From assembly GCA_040218535.1 (NCBI GenBank), contig JAVJRG010000005.1:1860001-1924000 (forward strand): a stretch of DNA of 64,000 nucleotides. Reading direction: 5' to 3'. The position numbers and the translations under genes were made by a program. The notes beneath the pieces were generated by a model that had not been told where the DNA came from, did no database searches, and saw nothing but the letters and a program-made list of their open reading frames with translations. This DNA comes from Lacipirellulaceae bacterium. GTDB lineage: Bacteria > Planctomycetota > Planctomycetia > Pirellulales > Lacipirellulaceae. Below, one piece after another: positions 1 to 8,327 of this stretch (its first letter is position 1; every line of letters starts with the position of its first letter).

Positions 1-196
1 CAAGGCTACTAAGCGTGACCGCCGTTGGTGGATCGATCACGACCAAATCTCCCGAGAAGCTGGAGATGGCCGCCGGGGCATCCGTCGCGAAGAGCAGACC
101 AAGTAAGAGTCCTGCCGTCGAAGCAATAGCTCTGTTAAGACTTATGCGGAGCCGCATCAGTACGATAAGATCGCCTCGAATTGAATGTGTGAACAC
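1..196 (-). CDS. Secreted protein, N-terminal part only (runs off the left edge)
   Basis: Only about 65 codons are inside the window. The GTG at 196-194 is preserved behind a strong ribosome binding site, GAGGAGG (202-208 on the plus strand as CCTCCTC), five bases upstream. An in-frame ATG follows at 157. After a short basic stretch comes a hydrophobic segment of about 20 residues (IASTAGLLLGLLFA) ending near an Ala-rich site (DAPAA), which is a typical Sec signal peptide. The mature part that can be seen begins with a Ser/Val-rich segment without a recognisable domain. Function unknown. A secreted or PEP-CTERM protein is likely by analogy with neighbouring genes, but the C-terminus cannot be seen. 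Confidence 0.6.
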   Translation of the reverse strand, partial: MFTHSIRGDLIVLMRLRISLNRAIASTAGLLLGLLFATDAPAAISSFSGDLVVIDPPTAVTLSSL

Positions 197-511
197 TAGC
201 ACCTCCTCAAGCTGAGAGTGTTAGCAGCTTGCCCCGAAAACACTCTTGCCAAAAGGCCCATTCTCTGAGGACGTACAACCTAGTGGAAAACCGCAGTGCC
301 GTAAAATTTCTATAGGTCTCTCGGGTTCCACTGAGACCAAAGGTCGAGTTTATTTCAATCCAGTGGAGAGAACTGGCTTGGGCGGAGACGGGATATTTGG
401 ATAACTGCACAGGACGATGAAGCCGAGGCAGCTTGTCATCGCAATCGGTGTACCCAACCTCAGCAGATTGGAGCCTGAGGTATCTGTCGGCGGAGTTAAC
501 GTTTCGTGCAG
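197..511. other. Gene-free stretch with a leader hairpin
   Basis: No convincing gene. The stretch holds the leader of the truncated left gene and the region downstream of the PEP-CTERM gene at 512. A perfect 8-bp inverted repeat (215-222 and 239-246, AGAGTGTT/AACACTCT, 16-base loop) lies just upstream of the left gene's ribosome binding site and would sit in its 5' leader. Its function is unknown. A 67-codon open frame on the minus strand here has no protein-like features. Confidence 0.4.
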
Positions 512-1150
512 TTAGCGACGGCGACAGCCCAGCAGGCAGAGTGCAGCCAGAGCGAGTGTGCAGGTCGTGGGTTCGGGGATGCCGAGGTAGTAGTTATCCG
601 CTTCACCGTTGCCGTAGAAACCAATTCCAGCACCAGTTCCCGTGTAAGTCGAGTTTAGCGTGCCACTGAAGAATTCACCGGTGGCTTCCACGTACGCGGT
701 CGCAGTGCCATCCCCGTTGTCGGTGGCTTGGAAGTAAGTCGCGCCCACTTGGCTAGAAAGGTCGAAAAAACTTGATCCGATAAAAGCAGCTACTCCGTTA
801 TTGCCTGTATAGAAGAAAACGCGATCAAATAGACCGTTGGCGTCATTATCTTGAATCTTGATAAACAAGTTGTCGCTTAGCGAGTTGTAATTTAGCACCA
901 GGGCCACGTAGTCAGTTCCAGGATTAGCGATTGCGTCGACACCGAGGCTTGAACTGGATACGCCATCGAGCGTGGCCAAAGATTCATCAGTGCCATAGAA
1001 TACCCCGCCCGACTCGGTGATTGTGCCGTTTTGAATCGTCCAGCCTGAAGTGCTGCCATCGTTGAAGTCGTCCACCAGAAGTTGTCCCTGCGCCGAAGAT
1101 GAAGCTAGAACCAGGGCGTAGGTCAGGAATCCATAAAATGTCGTTCTCAT
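512..1150 (-). CDS. PEP-CTERM sorting domain protein, 212 aa
   Basis: Secreted protein of unknown function. It starts with a signal peptide (MRTTFYGFLTYALVLASSSAQG), followed by about 160 residues rich in Asn, Gly, Asp and Ser with alternating hydrophobics, as in small beta-sandwich (LamG-like) folds. It ends in IPEP, a hydrophobic stretch and CRRR, the tripartite PEP-CTERM signal that exosortase and its sorting machinery recognise for surface anchoring. The ATG at 1150 is chosen because GAGGGAAG (1156-1163) lies five bases upstream; a further in-frame start at 1177 lacks such a site. It stands alone, with long gaps on both sides. Confidence 0.8.
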   Translation of the reverse strand: MRTTFYGFLTYALVLASSSAQGQLLVDDFNDGSTSGWTIQNGTITESGGVFYGTDESLATLDGVSSSSLGVDAIANPGTDYVALVLNYNSLSDNLFIKIQDNDANGLFDRVFFYTGNNGVAAFIGSSFFDLSSQVGATYFQATDNGDGTATAYVEATGEFFSGTLNSTYTGTGAGIGFYGNGEADNYYLGIPEPTTCTLALAALCLLGCRRR

Positions 1151-1720
1151 TAATTCTTCCCTCAGTTGTGTTTGCAAATGCTGTTGCGGAGTTCAAAAAT
1201 CAATGACAGAAGGCTGGGCGGTTGACCCGCGTCGAACCGATTCCGTTAATATGAAATGGGGGAGCGGTCGAAAAACTCTCACGACAAGTTCGGCACGGAT
1301 AAGATCCACTTTCACCCTGCTCAGTGCGCACAAACCGGCAGTAGCTCTTCTGATCAGTCTAAATCGTTGCTGACCGAGTTAGTGCCCCCTTCAGGATTCT
1401 ATGCTACCCTGGGCCAATTCGACCGCAAGGCTCTTTCAAGGAAAACTGGTTGTACGCAAATTGATGTGGGTTGCCAGTCTCCGAGTCCCCTTTCGCAAAT
1501 GGTTTAGAACGACCTCCGTAACGCCAACGAACATGCTGCAACAAAAGGCAGCGGTGAATCTGACGACGCTCGATTCGGCTACTGGCAAACCGACAGAGGT
1601 CGCATGAACCGACTTTCATTTCGACTTCGCGAAACATGCACAAGCGTGAAACACTGAACGCAAGAAATCAAATCGGATCCACAGCCGCAGGACTCTAAAT
1701 CTTCAGCTCTCCTAGACCGA
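1151..1720. other. Gene-free stretch, nothing recognised
   Basis: About 570 bases between the PEP-CTERM gene and the end of the aminotransferase gene. Open frames of 60-83 codons exist on both strands, but they overlap one another, have no good ribosome binding site and encode unusual compositions. I see no clear terminator, repeat or RNA structure. The right part should contain the 3' end of the sulfotransferase-aminotransferase transcript, the left part the promoter of the PEP-CTERM gene. Confidence 0.4.
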
Positions 1721-2668
1721 TCAATCAACCACTTCGACACCCGAGCGTGAGGTCAACTCTCGAAAGGCTGTGGTCAATCGTTTCAAGATCGGTCCTGCGT
1801 CGCCGTCGCCAATTTGATTGCCGTCGATCAGGCTAACGGGAACCAACTCGCCCATGGTTCCCGTGCAGAATACTTCGCTGCTTCGGTAGAGTTCGGCAAG
1901 TGAAACGTCGCGTTGCTCGTGAGGGATTGAGAGCTGTTGACAGATTTGCAGGACGATGGCTCGTGTGATTCCTTCAGGACAGGCGACCGTCCGGGAGGTG
2001 ATCACTTTGCCTTCGGCGACCATGAAGACGTGCGTTGCGTTGGTTTCCGCAACGAATCCACGGCTATCCAGCATCAGGGCGTCGTCCGCCCCGGCAGCGT
2101 TGGCCTGGATTTTAGCAAGAATGGAATTGAGTAGGTTGTTGTGATGAATCTTCGAATCCAACACGTCAGGCGAGGGACGACGGTATGTTGAGGTAATGAG
2201 GCTGATCCCCTCCGCCCCATAAACAGGCTTCTTGAATTCCGCCAAGACAATGAGCGTCGGGCCGGATTGGTTGAGTCGTGGGTCCATGCCGCTGGTGATC
2301 TTCACCCCGCGGGTCAAGGTGAGACGGATGTGGACTTCGTCCCGCATTTTGTTCGCTTTGAGAGTTTGGCGAATCTCCTCCACGAGTTGTTCGCGCGTGG
2401 GAATCTCCTGAAAAGCCAGCGACTTGGCGGAATGTCGCAGTCGGTCCAGATGCTCGTGCAGTTGGAAGATCCGCCTATCGTAGAGCCTGAGACCTTCCCA
2501 AACGGCATCGCCACCCTGTACGACCGAATCGAACGGGCTGACTCCCGCCTCGTCGCGATGCAGCATCTTGCCGTTGATGTTGATTAGCAGGTCGCGATTT
2601 CTTTCGTCAAACTTTTGTAGCACTGGTGTTGTCTTTGCTTTTGCTGGAAGGGAATTGAACGCAGACAA
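1721..2668 (-). CDS. Class IV aminotransferase (branched-chain amino acid aminotransferase-like)
   Basis: PLP enzyme of fold type IV, 315 aa, about the usual family length. The N-terminal half has the pattern NINGKMLHRDEAGVSPFDS followed by a WEGLRLYDRR stretch, as in IlvE and D-amino acid aminotransferases. The PLP-binding lysine is in DSKIHHNN, and the cofactor phosphate region is ETNATHVFMV. The C-terminal half has the GTMGELVPV segment. The family transfers amino groups from branched-chain or related amino acids to 2-oxo acids; the exact substrate cannot be read from the sequence. The start is uncertain: the listed start is a TTG, and a GTG 15 codons further in is also possible. It follows a sulfotransferase gene by 35 bases on the same strand, so the two are probably co-transcribed. 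Confidence 0.85.
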   Translation of the reverse strand: MSAFNSLPAKAKTTPVLQKFDERNRDLLININGKMLHRDEAGVSPFDSVVQGGDAVWEGLRLYDRRIFQLHEHLDRLRHSAKSLAFQEIPTREQLVEEIRQTLKANKMRDEVHIRLTLTRGVKITSGMDPRLNQSGPTLIVLAEFKKPVYGAEGISLITSTYRRPSPDVLDSKIHHNNLLNSILAKIQANAAGADDALMLDSRGFVAETNATHVFMVAEGKVITSRTVACPEGITRAIVLQICQQLSIPHEQRDVSLAELYRSSEVFCTGTMGELVPVSLIDGNQIGDGDAGPILKRLTTAFRELTSRSGVEVVD

Positions 2669-2703
2669 ACGCGGATTTTGCGGATGAGCACGGATTGAGC
2701 TAC

Positions 2704-3444
2704 TCAGGTTATTGAGAGCTTGTGATTACTTAACGAGTTGTACAGAGCTTGGCATTGTTGGAGTAGTCGTTTGTGCTTGCTGGGAATTTCTCCGGTACGT
2801 GGCGAATAGGGCGAAAAGGTTGTGGATTCCGCTACGTTCGCATACCAAAACTTGGCCCAGACGCCGTCGGTCTCGTGAATCCCCGGCTTCCAGCGCAGCA
2901 TTTCTTCGCGGAAAGGAACGGCAATCGACGCGCACAGTTTTTTGAGCATGCCAGGAGGATCCAGCAGCACATCCTTCGCATCAATCACCGCCGGGATGAT
3001 GCCTTTCTGATTTCGAATTCGCTCGAAGAGGGCGACTTGTTGTGGCAGTCCGGTTTCTTCGATGGTTGGTTCGGGAATCTTTTGAATCAATGAGAGGAGC
3101 ATCTCGCGGGGGTCGCGTATGAGAAACATGTTGATCATTTCATCTGCCCAGGAGAGAGAATAATCACCCACCAAATGGTGCGCCATCTGTTTTTGGTAGA
3201 GAATTTGATTGTTGTCAGGTAGTGAGCCAGTCAGCTGATCGACAACTTGTTGCCAATCCGATTCCTGCGTTGACAGCACTTCCTGGTAACCGGGGTGATG
3301 TGTGTAGCCGGTCGTCTTTAGATAGTAGGCGTAGAACGGCTCGTCGCACACAATCGTGTCGGGTCGACTACCCCACGAGCGCATGAGTGCTGTGGAAATA
3401 TTGCGAGGGCCTGACCACATAGCAATGCGATGGACTTGGCTCAT
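2704..3444 (-). CDS. Sulfotransferase family protein
   Basis: Predicted cytosolic PAPS-dependent sulfotransferase-like protein, 246 aa. The N-terminus carries the 5'-phosphosulfate loop (MWSGPRNISTALMRSWGSR), and the middle carries the 3'-phosphate motif (FLIRDPREMLLSL). No signal peptide is seen. The ATG at 3444 (MSQVHRIAMW) is preferred because it begins just before the P-loop and follows AAGGCAGG; a longer frame from a TTG at 3492 would add 16 residues and run into the adjacent hairpin repeat. The gene is 35 bases upstream of the class IV aminotransferase. The acceptor of the sulfuryl group is unknown, and the pairing suggests the two enzymes act on the same metabolite. Confidence 0.82.
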   Translation of the reverse strand: MSQVHRIAMWSGPRNISTALMRSWGSRPDTIVCDEPFYAYYLKTTGYTHHPGYQEVLSTQESDWQQVVDQLTGSLPDNNQILYQKQMAHHLVGDYSLSWADEMINMFLIRDPREMLLSLIQKIPEPTIEETGLPQQVALFERIRNQKGIIPAVIDAKDVLLDPPGMLKKLCASIAVPFREEMLRWKPGIHETDGVWAKFWYANVAESTTFSPYSPRTGEIPSKHKRLLQQCQALYNSLSNHKLSIT

Positions 3445-3495
3445 TGCCTGCCTTGGATCAGAGGATGGCGACGATACGTTGAGGCCGTTCAAAAT

Positions 3496-3584
3496 ATCAG
3501 CCGCAGGGCGTTAGCGTCCGGTTCTCTAGGCAACCGGGGGCTAACGCCCTGCGGCTGATGGATTATCGAAACTGCTTCTAGCAC
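3496..3584. repeat. Large palindromic hairpin with a conserved 3' tail (copy A of a dispersed repeat)
   Basis: Perfect 20-bp inverted repeat (3496-3515 against 3540-3559) with a second nested stem (CCGGTT 3518-3523, AACCGG 3532-3537). It is followed by a tail reading GGATTATCGAAACTGCTTC (from 3560). The same hairpin core (GCGTCCGGTT) and a similar tail occur at 58119-58196. It lies between the DUF1501 gene that ends the long minus operon and the start of the sulfotransferase gene, so it could act as a terminator or mRNA-protecting structure. It resembles REP-type intergenic elements. Confidence 0.75.
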
Positions 3585-3586
3585 TT

Positions 3587-5026
3587 TTAACTGAGAATGT
3601 CTTTGACGACATGAGCCGGCTCGACACCCGTCAGCTTTTGGTCGAGTCCCAAGAAGGGGAAGGTCAGACGATTGTGGTCGATGCCAAGCTGATGCAAGAT
3701 CGTTGCATTAAAGTCGCGGACATGCACGGGATTCTCGACGATGTTGTAGCTGAAGTCATCCGTCTGCCCGTAGGTCATGCCGCCACGAATGCCGCCACCC
3801 GCCATCCATGCCGTGAAGCAGCGCGGGTGATGGTCACGACCGTAGTCAGTCCGGGTGAGTTTGCCTTGGCAATAGGTGGTACGACCAAACTCGCCACTGA
3901 AAACCACGAGCGTATCTTCCAACATGCCCCGCTGTTTCAGGTCGGTCAGCAATGCTGCCGCGGGTTGGTCGACATCGTAGGCTTGGCCGCGCAGTTTGGG
4001 CGGCAAGCCTTTGTGGTGGTCCCAGCCGCGGTGGAACAATTGAATGAAGCGAACATCACGTTCAGCCATTCTCCGCGCGAGCAAACAGTTTCGCGCAAAC
4101 GAGCCGCTCTTTTGAACTTCGGGACCATACAGTTCAAAGATGTGATCCGCCTCTTGCGAAAGGTCCGTCAATTCCGGAACGGAAGCCTGCATCCGGAACG
4201 CCATCTCTTGCTGCGATATCGTCGTTTGAATCTCTGGATCGCCTACCTCCTCGAGATGTTGGCGGTTCAGGTCCGTCACCAAGTCAAGCATCTTGTGGCG
4301 ACTCTCTCGATTCACACCGGCGGGATTCGACAGGAAAAGGACCGGATCGCCAGAAGGTTGGAAGGAGACGCCTTGATGCTTCGAGGGCAGGAATCCCGAC
4401 CCCCACAGGCGGCTGTAGAGTGCCTGCACATTGGCGCGGTCGCCGCTCCAGAATGCGGAACTGAGCACGACGAAATCGGGAAGATTCTCGTTGAGTCTTC
4501 CAAGTCCGTAGCTCAGCCACGACCCCATGCTTGCTTTGCCCGGGATTTCTGTCCCGGTGCAAATGAGCGTTTTCCCCGGGTCGTGATTGATCGCATCGGT
4601 GTGCATCGACTTGATGAAGCAAATGTCGTCAACCCGCTCGGACAGGTGCGGAAGCAGTTCGCTCATGCGGATGCCACTTTGGCCGGCAGGTGCGAACTTG
4701 AACATCGAGGGGGCAATGATCTGGTCCTGCCCGATTGTCATCGCAGTGACCCGTTGCCCCATGCTGACGCTTTTTGGCAGCGGCTGATTGAACTGCGACT
4801 GCAATTCGGGCTTCTCATCGAACATGTCGATTTGGCTGGGAGCGCCTGCCATGAAGAGGAAGATCACTCGCTTTGCTTTGGCGGGGAAGTGCAGACCGAG
4901 ATTCGCTGCCTGTGCGTGACTGCCCGCAAACAGCGATCCCATTGCCGTTGCCCCTAACCCCATCGCTGAAGTCTTGAGGAACTGGCGTCGATGTTGGCGC
5001 TCGTTGAATTCTCGGATTGCGTTCAT
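3587..5026 (-). CDS. DUF1501 domain-containing protein
   Basis: 479 aa. It begins with a twin-arginine signal ([12 protein letters not shown] then a hydrophobic Ala/Gly stretch ending SHAQA), so it is expected to be exported folded by Tat. The remainder matches the DUF1501 family, which has an alkaline-phosphatase/sulfatase-like fold. Visible landmarks are [15 protein letters not shown] near the N-terminus, [16 protein letters not shown] in the first third, [13 protein letters not shown] in the second half, and FSGEFGRT with GRDHHPRCF near the C-terminus, probably metal ligands. The biochemical role of the family is not established. It follows a PSD1 protein by 37 bases; this pairing is common in Planctomycetes and occurs a second time at 49403-54043. 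It is the last gene of the minus-strand run starting at the sigma factor (16434). Confidence 0.9.
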   Translation of the reverse strand: MNAIREFNERQHRRQFLKTSAMGLGATAMGSLFAGSHAQAANLGLHFPAKAKRVIFLFMAGAPSQIDMFDEKPELQSQFNQPLPKSVSMGQRVTAMTIGQDQIIAPSMFKFAPAGQSGIRMSELLPHLSERVDDICFIKSMHTDAINHDPGKTLICTGTEIPGKASMGSWLSYGLGRLNENLPDFVVLSSAFWSGDRANVQALYSRLWGSGFLPSKHQGVSFQPSGDPVLFLSNPAGVNRESRHKMLDLVTDLNRQHLEEVGDPEIQTTISQQEMAFRMQASVPELTDLSQEADHIFELYGPEVQKSGSFARNCLLARRMAERDVRFIQLFHRGWDHHKGLPPKLRGQAYDVDQPAAALLTDLKQRGMLEDTLVVFSGEFGRTTYCQGKLTRTDYGRDHHPRCFTAWMAGGGIRGGMTYGQTDDFSYNIVENPVHVRDFNATILHQLGIDHNRLTFPFLGLDQKLTGVEPAHVVKDILS

Positions 5027-5063
5027 AACAAAGGAACCAAGGTTCGGCAGGAAAAGTTGTTGA

Positions 5064-7469
5064 CTATTCCCGCGTTTTCGTTGTGTCGAGGTTCAAGATC
5101 GAATGGACGACCATCGTCCAAGCCGCCAGTTCACTGTGGTCCTCTGCGGACAAGGAAACTACCTGAAGGGCTTGCGAGTTTTTCTCAACAAGTTGTTTGG
5201 CTTCTTCCGCTTCTGATTGGTAAAAAGCGCGGAACCCATGCAGCCCGGCAATCAAACGCTCCCCTACTTCTGCATTGGGGGGATGAGCCGTGATGCTTTC
5301 ATAAGCCAACGCGATGCGCTCCCGATCAGTGAGTTCCTGCTGGAGCAATCCCTGTGCATAGTGCGTAGCCGCAGCGAAAAACTGCTGCTCATTCATCAGC
5401 AGCAAAGCCTGCAACGGGGTATTCGTGCGTTCGCGACGCGCGATGCAGCTTTCTCGAGTTGGCGCATCGAAAATCGACATCTGAGGGGGAGGAATCGAGC
5501 GTTTCCAGAACGTGTAGACGCTACGGCGATAGATTTTCTCTCCGGAGTCAGGGTCGTACTTATTAGGATAGGAGCTCGGCATCGAAACAACTTCCCAGAG
5601 CCCCTCAGGCTGGGGCGGTTTAACGCTTCGTCCGTAGAGCTCGTCGTTGAGTAGCCCCGTCGTCGAGAAGATCTGGTCGCGAATCACTTCGGCGTCCAAT
5701 CGGAATCGAGAGCCGCGGGAGAGTAGCCGATTCTCAGGGTCGTTGATGAATCGCTCGCGATCTGCGCGAGACGACTGTTGATAGGTCTTCGAGAGGACCA
5801 TCTGCCGCATGAGCTTTTTGACGTCCCAACCCGACTCAACGAATTCAATCGTCAAATAATCAAGCAGCTTCGGGTGACTGGGGACTTGGCCTTGCGCGCC
5901 GAAATCCTCCGAAGTTTTCACGAGCCCCACGCCGAACAGTTGCTGCCAGAACCGATTGACGGCAACGCGAGCAGTGAGCGGGTGGTCCGGCTCAACTAGC
6001 CACTCCGCCAAGTCCATTCGCGTCTTCAAACCTTCCTGCTTTTTCATGGGTGGCAGGAAGCTGGGCGTATCTCGTTCGACCTGTTCACCAAGTTGGTCGT
6101 AGACCCCACGAAGCAGAATATGTGCGGGGCGAGGCTCCTCGCGTTCCTTCATCACAAGTGTTGCAGGAATCTGCTTGAGGAGTTCGTCACGGCTCGCCTT
6201 CAGACTTTCCAGTTTCTTCGCTAGTGCCCCGGCATCGCTCGTTGCGTTTTCCTGCTCATCAGTGAGGGAAGTCTGAAGCTGCTGCTTGTTCAGTTCGGCG
6301 ATTTGCCGTTCGACTTTTTTGATCGCGGCCTCGAGCTCTTCCAACTGCTTCTCTTGCTCGGGAGAAGGAAGCTCAAGATAGGGCGGCTGCAAGCCGCGAT
6401 AGAAATGAACCCCGTCTCTCCAGCCCGTCTCTGGTTCGCCATCAAAGTTGTTGAAGAAGGCGTAGAGCTGATAGAAATCTTTCTGGGTAATCGGATCGTA
6501 CTTGTGGTCGTGGCAGACGGCACATTGCAGAGTGAGTCCCATGAAGGCGGTCCCCACCGCCGAGACGCGATCGACCACGTTGCGATTGAAGCTCTCCTCG
6601 GGTAGCGCAGTGCCTCGGTCAATGATAAGGTGCAGTCGATTGAAGCCTGAAGCAATCTGCTGATCAATCGTGGGCGACTCGAAGAGATCGCCGGCGACTT
6701 GATACTTGATGAATTCGTCCAACGGCAGGTTATCATTGAAGGCCCGGATGACCCAGTCGCGATAGGGCGTCATCTCGCGGTAGTGATCGTGATGCAGTCC
6801 GTTGGTGTCGGCGAAACGGACCAAATCAAGCCAATAACGCGCCATGTGCTCGCCGTAATGGGGCGAAGCGAGCAGTCGTTCCACAACCTGCTCGTAAGCA
6901 TTCTCTGAATCATCGCTCAGGAATGCACGAAGCTCTGACAGCGTCGGGGGAAGCCCCGTCAAGTCGAAGGTGACACGCCGCAGGAGTGTCCTTTTGTCAG
7001 CACTCGCGGAAGGACGAAGCTCTTTTTTCTCTAACCGCTCAAGGACGAATTGATCGATCGGTTGTTCGCTCCAAGTCGAGGAAGCGACTTCGGGGACTTG
7101 TGGCGCGGCCGGCGGAACAAAAGCCCAATGCTCTTGATAGGGAGCACCTGCAGAAATCCAGCGTTTCAGCGTCTCAATCTGTTCGGGTTTGAGCGGTTTG
7201 TGGGCTTCAGGCGGGGGCATCACCTCGTATTCTTCCTTGGACGTGATGCGGGCGACAACCTCTTCGAGGTCGACATGCCCTGGCATATCGAGCCGAACAC
7301 CTGCTTCCTGGTGATGTTCGTCCGGCCCGTGACATTGGAAGCAGTGATTCGAAAGAATCGGACGAACTTCTTGGTTAAAGTCGATCGTTTCCGCAGCCTG
7401 CGTCGTTACAGACAGAAGCAACGAAGTGGCGATAATAATCAGAAGTTGTAAAGCGTGACCGTTAGACAT
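5064..7469 (-). CDS. PSD1 and planctomycete cytochrome c domain protein
   Basis: 801 aa exported protein. Signal peptide at residues 1-25, then the planctomycete cytochrome c domain with the haem-binding motif CFQCH (residues 43-47). DUF1549 (PSCyt2) follows from about residue 130, with a second CxxCH ([11 protein letters not shown]). Next is a charged, helix-prone, coiled-coil-like region around residues 370-440, and then DUF1553 (PSD1) to the end. The two CxxCH sites point to covalent haem and electron transfer in the periplasm. Established biochemistry for the family is lacking. It lies 21 bases after the SGNH hydrolase and 37 bases before DUF1501, inside a run that also carries sulfatase and glycosidase genes, so it probably belongs to the same degradative programme. 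It lacks the large insert seen in the second PSD1 protein at 49403. Confidence 0.9.
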   Translation of the reverse strand: MSNGHALQLLIIIATSLLLSVTTQAAETIDFNQEVRPILSNHCFQCHGPDEHHQEAGVRLDMPGHVDLEEVVARITSKEEYEVMPPPEAHKPLKPEQIETLKRWISAGAPYQEHWAFVPPAAPQVPEVASSTWSEQPIDQFVLERLEKKELRPSASADKRTLLRRVTFDLTGLPPTLSELRAFLSDDSENAYEQVVERLLASPHYGEHMARYWLDLVRFADTNGLHHDHYREMTPYRDWVIRAFNDNLPLDEFIKYQVAGDLFESPTIDQQIASGFNRLHLIIDRGTALPEESFNRNVVDRVSAVGTAFMGLTLQCAVCHDHKYDPITQKDFYQLYAFFNNFDGEPETGWRDGVHFYRGLQPPYLELPSPEQEKQLEELEAAIKKVERQIAELNKQQLQTSLTDEQENATSDAGALAKKLESLKASRDELLKQIPATLVMKEREEPRPAHILLRGVYDQLGEQVERDTPSFLPPMKKQEGLKTRMDLAEWLVEPDHPLTARVAVNRFWQQLFGVGLVKTSEDFGAQGQVPSHPKLLDYLTIEFVESGWDVKKLMRQMVLSKTYQQSSRADRERFINDPENRLLSRGSRFRLDAEVIRDQIFSTTGLLNDELYGRSVKPPQPEGLWEVVSMPSSYPNKYDPDSGEKIYRRSVYTFWKRSIPPPQMSIFDAPTRESCIARRERTNTPLQALLLMNEQQFFAAATHYAQGLLQQELTDRERIALAYESITAHPPNAEVGERLIAGLHGFRAFYQSEAEEAKQLVEKNSQALQVVSLSAEDHSELAAWTMVVHSILNLDTTKTRE

Positions 7470-7490
7470 CGATTCTTTGTTGGTCTCGTT

Positions 7491-8327
7491 TCAGTGAGAT
7501 ACTTTGTTTGGGGAGGCCGTTCTGGCGGTAGCGGGCAAGACTTTTGCAGGCTCGAAGAACCACTTGGTGATCATGGGAACGACCATCTCGTGCCCTTTGC
7601 GATTGGGGTGGTTTCCCTGCGACATGACGGGGCCGAGTTGTTTTCCATCAGCGACATACCTCTGGAATACATCATAGCTGTCAGCCAGCGCAACACCATT
7701 CTTGGCGGCCAACGCCCGTACTTGTTCCGCATGTTGCGTGAGGGGATCGGATGGATCATTGAGCTTCGCTCGCTGGTCAGCCGTCGGTGTCAGCAGGATT
7801 ACTTTCACCCCAGCCTCTTTCGCCTGAAGAATCATGCTCTCCCAAGCTTTTCGCGGCTGCTCCAAACCCAAGTGACGATCATTGAGCGAATAGTCGATGG
7901 CCACTACATCGGGGTTTTTGGCTAAGACGTCCTTTTCGAATCTTTGAGCACCTTTCACTGAGTTTTCACCACCGATTCCCGTGCGGATGATCTCGATGAC
8001 GCTCGTTGGATATCGTTTCTGTAGAGCTACGTGTGATAAGTGGGGATAAGAATCGAACGGTCGCACCTGACCGGTGCGAAAATATCCGGTAGGGACACTA
8101 TGGCCGTGAAAGACGATCGTAATTGTCCGATTCTTTGGCCATTTTTTCTGAAGTTCGCTAACGATCTCTTGCAGATAGGTTTGCGGATCGGCAACTCCTG
8201 TCACGTCTGACGGTGTTCCTTTGCAGGCACCCATTTCGGCTCCGCCGAACCAAGCGATGCTCAGAATCAGACCACATAGAAGTCGCTTTGCGTTGCGTCC
8301 TGCACTAGCCCGAGGTAACCAGATCAT
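7491..8327 (-). CDS. SGNH/GDSL-type hydrolase, exported
   Basis: 278 aa with an N-terminal hydrophobic signal. The block I nucleophile motif reads FHGHSVPTGY, with GHS in place of the usual GDS. It keeps the serine that would be the nucleophile. Further landmarks are GIGGENS (block II), IDYSLNDRHLG (block III, N) and NHPNRKGH (block V, with the catalytic-type His). Family members are esterases or lipases, often deacetylating carbohydrates; the substrate here is unknown. The start ATG overlaps the stop of the upstream glycosidase gene (ATGA), which indicates translational coupling, so it may remove acyl groups from the same polysaccharide. Confidence 0.85.
   Translation of the reverse strand: MIWLPRASAGRNAKRLLCGLILSIAWFGGAEMGACKGTPSDVTGVADPQTYLQEIVSELQKKWPKNRTITIVFHGHSVPTGYFRTGQVRPFDSYPHLSHVALQKRYPTSVIEIIRTGIGGENSVKGAQRFEKDVLAKNPDVVAIDYSLNDRHLGLEQPRKAWESMILQAKEAGVKVILLTPTADQRAKLNDPSDPLTQHAEQVRALAAKNGVALADSYDVFQRYVADGKQLGPVMSQGNHPNRKGHEMVVPMITKWFFEPAKVLPATARTASPNKVSH

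Noticed and set aside
1256-1643. Overlapping 68-83-codon frames on both strands
   Set aside because: Mutually overlapping, without ribosome sites or protein-like composition.
3611-4957. 448-codon open frame on the plus strand opposite the DUF1501 gene
   Set aside because: It is fully antisense to a clear DUF1501 protein, has no signal, domain or ribosome site, and reflects codon-position bias of the real gene.
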